DNA from: Oscillospiraceae bacterium
Lineage (GTDB): Bacteria > Bacillota > Clostridia > Oscillospirales > Acutalibacteraceae
Direction of reading: 5' to 3'
DNA length: 64,000 nt
Assembly (NCBI GenBank): GCA_015066175.1
Contig: SVOW01000006.1
Span: 84,012 to 148,011, forward strand
The translations under genes were made by a program, and so were the position numbers. Under the pieces are notes generated by a model, which worked only from the letters and a program-made list of their open reading frames with translations, was not told where the DNA came from and did no database searches. Positions 60,033-64,000 of the stretch are shown here, one piece after another (position 1 is the stretch's first letter; each line of letters opens with the position of its first letter).

Positions 60033-61094
60033 ATGTCTTCAATTATGGAATTTTGGGGGCAGATGACTGCAAATCCGCTGCTTTTCATTGCGGTAGTGCT
60101 CACAATGGGCGTTATTCTCGTAAACGGCTGGACTGATGCACCTAATGCCATTGCAACATGTGTTGTAACAAGGTGTATGCCTCCCAAAGCTGCGATTCTT
60201 ATGGCAGCAGTATTTAATTTTTTGGGCGTTTTTGTAATGACGCTTATTAACTCGACTGTGGCAGAAACAATCACCAAAATGGTGAATTTTGGTGACGACC
60301 CAAAACTTGCGATTATCGCTTTGAGTGCGGCACTTTTTGCCATTGTGTTGTGGGCAACTCTCGCCTGGATTTTCGGCATTCCCACAAGCGAAAGCCATGC
60401 ACTTATTGCAGGTCTTACAGGTAGTGCCATTGCACTTCACGGTAATTTTGATGCTGTAAATGGTCATGAATGGGTTAAAGTAGTTTACGGTATTTTCATT
60501 TCGGTTATTCTCGGCTTCGGCCTTGGTTGGATTGTTTGTAAAGTTGTTACAATGATTTTCTACAAGGCGAACAGACCTAAAACTGAACCGTTTTTCAGAG
60601 GTGCACAGATTGCAGGTGCTGCTTCAATGGCATTTATGCATGGCGCACAGGACGGACAGAAATTTATGGGTGTTGTGCTTCTTTGCGTATATATGTCGCA
60701 GGGACAAGGTTTGCCTGATGATATAAACATTGCGAAAGACTATATGTGGCTTATGATTGTATGCTCTGTTGTTATGGCAGCAGGTACAGCAATGGGCGGT
60801 AAAAAGATTATCAAATCCGTTGGTATGGATATGGTTAAGCTTGAAAAATATCAGGGCTTTTCAGCAGATATCGCAGCAGCAATTTCACTTTTGTTCTGCT
60901 CTGTATTCAGTCTGCCCGTATCAACAACTCATGCAAAAACAACTTCAATCATGGGTGTTGGTGCAGTGAAAAGAGTGTCCGCAATCAATTTCGGCGTTGT
61001 TAAAGAAATGGTGCTCACATGGGTGCTTACATTCCCCGGATGCGGTCTTGTAGGATTCCTGATGACAAAATTATTTATGTATATATTCACTTAA
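60033..61094 (+). CDS. pit: Inorganic phosphate transporter, PiT family
   Basis: Low-affinity phosphate:cation symporter. The 353-residue protein has two repeated halves with ILVNGWTDAPNAIATCVVTR and SMAFMHGAQDGQKFMGV, and ALFCSVFSLPVSTTHAKTTS-like FSLPVSTTHAKTTSIMG. About ten membrane helices. It is paired with the DUF47 gene downstream, an arrangement widely conserved. Confidence 0.94.
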   Translation: MSSIMEFWGQMTANPLLFIAVVLTMGVILVNGWTDAPNAIATCVVTRCMPPKAAILMAAVFNFLGVFVMTLINSTVAETITKMVNFGDDPKLAIIALSAALFAIVLWATLAWIFGIPTSESHALIAGLTGSAIALHGNFDAVNGHEWVKVVYGIFISVILGFGLGWIVCKVVTMIFYKANRPKTEPFFRGAQIAGAASMAFMHGAQDGQKFMGVVLLCVYMSQGQGLPDDINIAKDYMWLMIVCSVVMAAGTAMGGKKIIKSVGMDMVKLEKYQGFSADIAAAISLLFCSVFSLPVSTTHAKTTSIMGVGAVKRVSAINFGVVKEMVLTWVLTFPGCGLVGFLMTKLFMYIFT

Positions 61095-61112
61095 CGGAAA
61101 GGAATGTTGAAA

Positions 61113-61736
61113 ATGGCAAAAGGTGATAAATTTTATTTTGATAATTTTGCGGAATGTACCGCACTTTCAAAAAAAGCAGCTGAATATCTTGTAGAATGTC
61201 TTGAAAACTACAAGCCTGAAAACTTCAAAGAAATGTTGGAAAAAATGCACGAAATCGAGCACAGTGCCGACATTAAAAAACATGAGATGGACAAGGCTCT
61301 CGCAAAAGCATTTGTAACTCCCGTTGACCGCGAAGACCTTGATATGTTAAGCCACAATCTCGACAAGGTTACAGACAGAATTGAAGAAGTTCTTCAGAGA
61401 TTCTATATTTACAATATTCAGACTATTGATGAATCTGTAATTCAGTTTGCAAAGAATCTTGTTAAATCCTGCGAAATTCTTTCTGAAATTATGGCAGAAT
61501 TTGAAAACTTCAAACGTTCCAAAAAGATTCAGCCTCTCATCGTTACTCTTAACGATATCGAGGAAGAATGCGATAAACTTTATCTTGAATCAATGCGTAA
61601 ACTTTCAATTACAGAAACAGATGATGTTTTAACAATCGTTTCAATGCGTAAAGTTTATGAATGCTTTGAATCATGCGCTGATGCCTGCGAACACGTCGGC
61701 GACAGCATCGGTTCAGTTATTATGAAGAACACATGA
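61113..61736 (+). CDS. DUF47 family PhoU-like protein
   Basis: A 207-residue all-helical PhoU-related protein that accompanies PiT transporters and may regulate them. Markers are EIEHSADIKKHEMDKALAKA, FVTPVDREDLDMLSHNLDKV and ACEHVGDSIGSVI, with acidic metal-binding repeats. ATG 61113 has GGAAAGGA upstream. It is 18 bases after pit. Confidence 0.9.
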   Translation: MAKGDKFYFDNFAECTALSKKAAEYLVECLENYKPENFKEMLEKMHEIEHSADIKKHEMDKALAKAFVTPVDREDLDMLSHNLDKVTDRIEEVLQRFYIYNIQTIDESVIQFAKNLVKSCEILSEIMAEFENFKRSKKIQPLIVTLNDIEEECDKLYLESMRKLSITETDDVLTIVSMRKVYECFESCADACEHVGDSIGSVIMKNT

Positions 61737-61743
61737 TTTAATT

Positions 61744-61772
61744 ACGGTGGGACTCAACCCACCGTTTTTTTG
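61744..61772 (+). terminator. Terminator after pit-DUF47
   Basis: CGGTGGG pairs with CCCACCG around ACTCAA, then seven T. Confidence 0.85.
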
Positions 61773-61833
61773 AAAAATTCAATTGTTTATTGCAAAAGAA
61801 AAGTTGTTTTAATAAACTGAAGGGGTAATAAAA

Positions 61834-62454
61834 ATGGCAAAAAAATCATGTGAATTATGTCAGTTGGAACCGGAGAGTGATAAGCGCGGTGGTGTAGGTT
61901 TGTGTGAAAATTGTCTGGACAAGTTTACAAGAGCTATAGTGAAAAAAGATGATGATGCTATTGCTTATTTTGTGAACTTGGATAACTTCCCAAATGCAAC
62001 TGAAGCAGCACGTAAGGAAATTATTGACTTTATGGCAAAGTTGAATGCGAAACATAGCCAGGAAAGTGTAGAGCAGAAATACGAAACTGTGCAAAAAGCT
62101 TATTATGATAATCGATCCAAAACAAATACAGTTCATTATAATAACGCAAGTGAAGGCGGTTTCTTTGATAGATTGTATGAAAATATCGGTGGGAAAATAA
62201 AAAAATGGGCAAAATGGATATTTATTGTTGAGGCTATAGGTGCTATTATAGCGGGATTGGTTTTGATTATTAACGTAGAAGAAGAATTAATTCTACATGG
62301 ATTTCTCGCTTTAATATTCGGTCCTGTTGTAGCTTTTGTCGGCTCGTGGATTCTGTATGCCTTTGGTGAACTGGTTGAAAAAACAGCAGCAAACGAAAGA
62401 AACACAAGTAATATTTTAAACATACTTAAAGAAGATTGTTTTAAGAATAATTAA
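61834..62454 (+). CDS. Unrecognised membrane protein with N-terminal zinc ribbon
   Basis: A 206-residue protein. The N-terminus has CELCQLEPESDKRGGVGLCENC, a likely four-cysteine zinc site. A helical part (residues 30-100) is followed by a basic stretch (GGKIKKWAKW) and two membrane helices (about 130-180: IFIVEAIGAIIAGLVLII and FLALIFGPVVAFVGSWILY). I do not recognise a family. It has a GAAGGGG site and shares a terminator with the convergent gene. Confidence 0.75.
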   Translation: MAKKSCELCQLEPESDKRGGVGLCENCLDKFTRAIVKKDDDAIAYFVNLDNFPNATEAARKEIIDFMAKLNAKHSQESVEQKYETVQKAYYDNRSKTNTVHYNNASEGGFFDRLYENIGGKIKKWAKWIFIVEAIGAIIAGLVLIINVEEELILHGFLALIFGPVVAFVGSWILYAFGELVEKTAANERNTSNILNILKEDCFKNN

Positions 62455-62482
62455 ATCGCGTTATTGAATATGTATAAAATAA

Positions 62483-62516
62483 AAATCGGAGTGGAAAAAT
62501 CCACTCCGATTTTTAT
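62483..62516. terminator. Bidirectional terminator between two zinc-ribbon genes
   Basis: AAAATCGGAGTGG pairs with CCACTCCGATTTT around AAAAAT (13 bp), with A/T tracts on both sides. Confidence 0.88.
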
Positions 62517-63106
62517 TTAATGTTGATTTCCATATTACACCAGGGGCAGGAAACGTTGTTTTCGCCTTGTAGCAAAGATATTGTCTTTCCGCATTTCGGA
62601 CAGATTATGTCAATATATCCATCATTATCATAGCCAATTTCCAAAGGCAGGTTTATGTCGGCTTTTACATCGTCAATTGTCACATCAAAAGACTGATTGC
62701 CATGGTCTTTTATTGATTCAAAATCAGGTATATGAGTTACGATTGTTGTATTATATTTTACTTCTTCTATTTTGTCCACAATATAAGAATATACTTTCTC
62801 CATCAATATATTGGTTATGCCGTTTTTACCGGCTCTGAAAGTAAAGGTGTTTTCTGAAAAATAATTGTCGTTGTTATTATTCATTTGCATAGACGGTGTT
62901 TCAAATTGCAAATATCCGATTCGCGCACCTGATTTTTTAAACTGAACACCAACAATATCTTTTAAAAATAAAGTTTTTTCACCATCACTGCTATTAGTAG
63001 TTGCAATACTGCCTGCAGTAATTTTTGTAACTATTACAATTTTTGTATCGTATAATTTTAATGTGCGTCCATAGACACCTTCAAATTCACAAATAAACTT
63101 TGCCAT
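62513..63106 (-). CDS. Unrecognised protein with beta-rich N-terminus and C-terminal zinc ribbon
   Basis: A 197-residue protein. Residues 1-110 look like a PH/DUF4429-type beta-barrel (MAKFICEFEGVYGRTLKLYD, FLKDIVGVQFKKSG, TFTFRAGKNGI). The C-terminus has CPKCGKTISLLQ and CPWCNMEI, a zinc ribbon. No signal peptide. The start is ATG 63106; the upstream ribosome site is weak (AAGGGGAAC). A role in lipid or protein binding is only a guess. Confidence 0.72.
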   Translation of the reverse strand: MAKFICEFEGVYGRTLKLYDTKIVIVTKITAGSIATTNSSDGEKTLFLKDIVGVQFKKSGARIGYLQFETPSMQMNNNNDNYFSENTFTFRAGKNGITNILMEKVYSYIVDKIEEVKYNTTIVTHIPDFESIKDHGNQSFDVTIDDVKADINLPLEIGYDNDGYIDIICPKCGKTISLLQGENNVSCPWCNMEINIK

Positions 63107-63236
63107 ATTTGTTCCCCTTGTAATCTTTTTTACTTAATATACCACAAACTGTTCAAAAAGTAAATCTGTGCAGTATAATTATCCTTTGCTTACAGATACT
63201 AACATCACGATTTGAATTTAAAGGAGAATGATATAT

Positions 63237-63776
63237 ATGAAAGCGACCGGTATTGTGAGAAGAATTGACGACTTGGGTAGGGTTGTTATTCCAAAAGAAA
63301 TCAGAAGAACAATGCGTATCCGCGAGGGTGATCCACTTGAAATTTTCACTGCAAGTGACGGTGAAGTTATTTTTAAAAAATATTCGCCTATCGGTGAAGT
63401 TTCTAACACTGCAAAACAGTATGCGGAAGTTTTAGGCAGAAGCACAGATTTGCCCGTGCTCATTTTCGACCGTGACCATGTTATTTCTTGTGCCGGTATT
63501 CCTAAAAAGGAAGTACTCGACCGCAGAGTAAGCCCCGAACTTGAGGACATCATGGAAAACCGTTCAAGTTTTGTTCAGAAAGATTCAACTCATAAACTTA
63601 TCCCTGCAGAGGGTATCGACCGTTCAGCAGCGGTGGCGTTTCCCATTATCGGTAGTGGTGATGTTTTGGGCGCAGTTGTTTTATTGTCTTCAGAAGACGG
63701 TAAAATTATCACAGAAACAGAAATAAAACTTATTCAGGTTGCAGCATCATTCCTCGGCAAACAAATGGAAGAATGA
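63237..63776 (+). CDS. spoVT: Stage V sporulation protein T
   Basis: SpoVT is a sigma-G-dependent regulator of late forespore genes. The 179-residue protein has an AbrB-type N-terminal swapped-hairpin DNA-binding domain (MKATGIVRRIDDLGRVVIPK and MRIREGDPLEIF) and a C-terminal GAF-like domain (LPVLIFDRDHVISCAG, AVAFPIIGSGDVLGAVVLLS). AAGGAG is 10 bases before ATG 63237; an ATG at 63228 is too close. It points to a spore former. Confidence 0.93.
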   Translation: MKATGIVRRIDDLGRVVIPKEIRRTMRIREGDPLEIFTASDGEVIFKKYSPIGEVSNTAKQYAEVLGRSTDLPVLIFDRDHVISCAGIPKKEVLDRRVSPELEDIMENRSSFVQKDSTHKLIPAEGIDRSAAVAFPIIGSGDVLGAVVLLSSEDGKIITETEIKLIQVAASFLGKQMEE

Positions 63777-63826
63777 TTTTCAGTTATAACTGATGTAAAA
63801 TTATAATTCAATTAATTTTAACATCG

Positions 63827-63848
63827 TAGGGGAGGCGTTCCGCCTCCC
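63827..63848. repeat. GC-rich palindrome, GGGAGGCG stem
   Basis: GTAGGG frame, then GGGAGGCG with CGCCTCCC around TTC. Confidence 0.75.
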
Positions 63849-63873
63849 TTTAGTTTTTCTGTACATTTATGGC

Positions 63874-63943
63874 GGGACGGGTTGCCCGTCCCGTTATGAA
63901 TCTGATGAATTTTTCGCGGGCGCCGAAACGACGCCCCTACGAT
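63874..63943. repeat. Composite of two GC palindromes, second copy
   Basis: GGGACGGG/CCCGTCCC (63874-63892) and GGGCGCCG/CGACGCCC (63918-63936) followed by CTACGATG. Same order and spacing as at 34484-34553. Confidence 0.75.
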
Positions 63944-64000
63944 GCTGATTTTAATACCGCGGTAAATTATAATTTATCGGGATGTTAATTCGGCTTCTCC

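Larger units (their letters stand above)
63777..64000. repeat. Repeat block at the right edge
   Basis: No gene. Four GC palindromes or palindrome parts (63827-63848, 63874-63893, 63918-63936) lie in an AT-rich setting, then ATGCTGATTTTAATACCGCG and ATAATTTATCGGG. The 63929-63980 part is the reverse complement of the 34.15-34.2 kb segment. Confidence 0.85.

Overview
The window reads as a chromosomal stretch of a low-GC, spore-forming, anaerobic Gram-positive bacterium of the class Clostridia, most likely a gut member of the Oscillospirales/Ruminococcaceae. This is an inference from gene content: SpoVT, Lgt with many lipobox proteins, rubrerythrin, the ymfF/ymfH pair, an L27 with a Prp-cleaved leader next to Prp, a Firmicutes-type L21 leader, and short GC-rich palindromic repeats of the kind common in gut Clostridia. 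No phage, CRISPR array, transposase or tRNA gene was seen.

Layout. 0-16 kb: glycogen branching enzyme (cut by the left edge), a GH29 alpha-fucosidase, an ion-transporter gene behind a riboswitch-like leader, a MATE exporter, a minimal BirA, membrane proteins, a glycosidase-like lipoprotein, a GPH sugar symporter, a phosphoesterase, a GNAT protein and a secreted GH98-like protein. 15-21 kb, minus strand: an operon-like run of unknown gene, ddl, DUF1934, argS, a GlmU-like gene with an eroded uridylyltransferase domain, pth and an unlisted 39-residue peptide gene. 21-34 kb, plus strand: aminotransferase, trpS, an M28-like membrane protein, a lipoprotein, a CPBP protease coupled to tadA, rubrerythrin, ymfF-ymfH-lgt-folD, then L21 leader-rplU-prp-rpmA and an unlisted 52-residue cysteine-rich membrane peptide.

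34-34.85 kb is a gene-free block of repeats. 34.8-42 kb: serA-serC (minus), then pgk, tpiA, gpmI and a HAD phosphatase (plus), linking lower glycolysis to serine synthesis. 42-46 kb: SRP RNA, dnaX-ybaB-recR, smpB, more repeats and tmRNA; SmpB and tmRNA, partners in ribosome rescue, are neighbours. 46.1-49.4 kb, just after tmRNA, looks like a cassette region: a membrane-anchored XRE regulator and a secreted DUF6273-GH5 fusion, with duplicated promoter/leader and terminator modules.

49.5-55.6 kb: surface polysaccharide genes (CapE-like dehydratase, WbpM/CapD-like dehydratase, initiating sugar transferase, epimerase) plus a lipoprotein with an OmpA-like C-terminus. 55.7-64 kb: KtrA/KtrB potassium uptake, a GH78 rhamnosidase, PiT phosphate transporter with its DUF47 partner, two convergent zinc-ribbon proteins, spoVT and another repeat block.

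Most genes are ordinary housekeeping. The parts most worth a second look are the ON-type terminator leader at 2.6 kb, the two tiny genes at 15.1 and 33.8 kb, the eroded GlmU, the cassette region after tmRNA, and the palindromes whose stems differ in sequence but stay paired. All homology calls are from reading the sequence; no database search was run.
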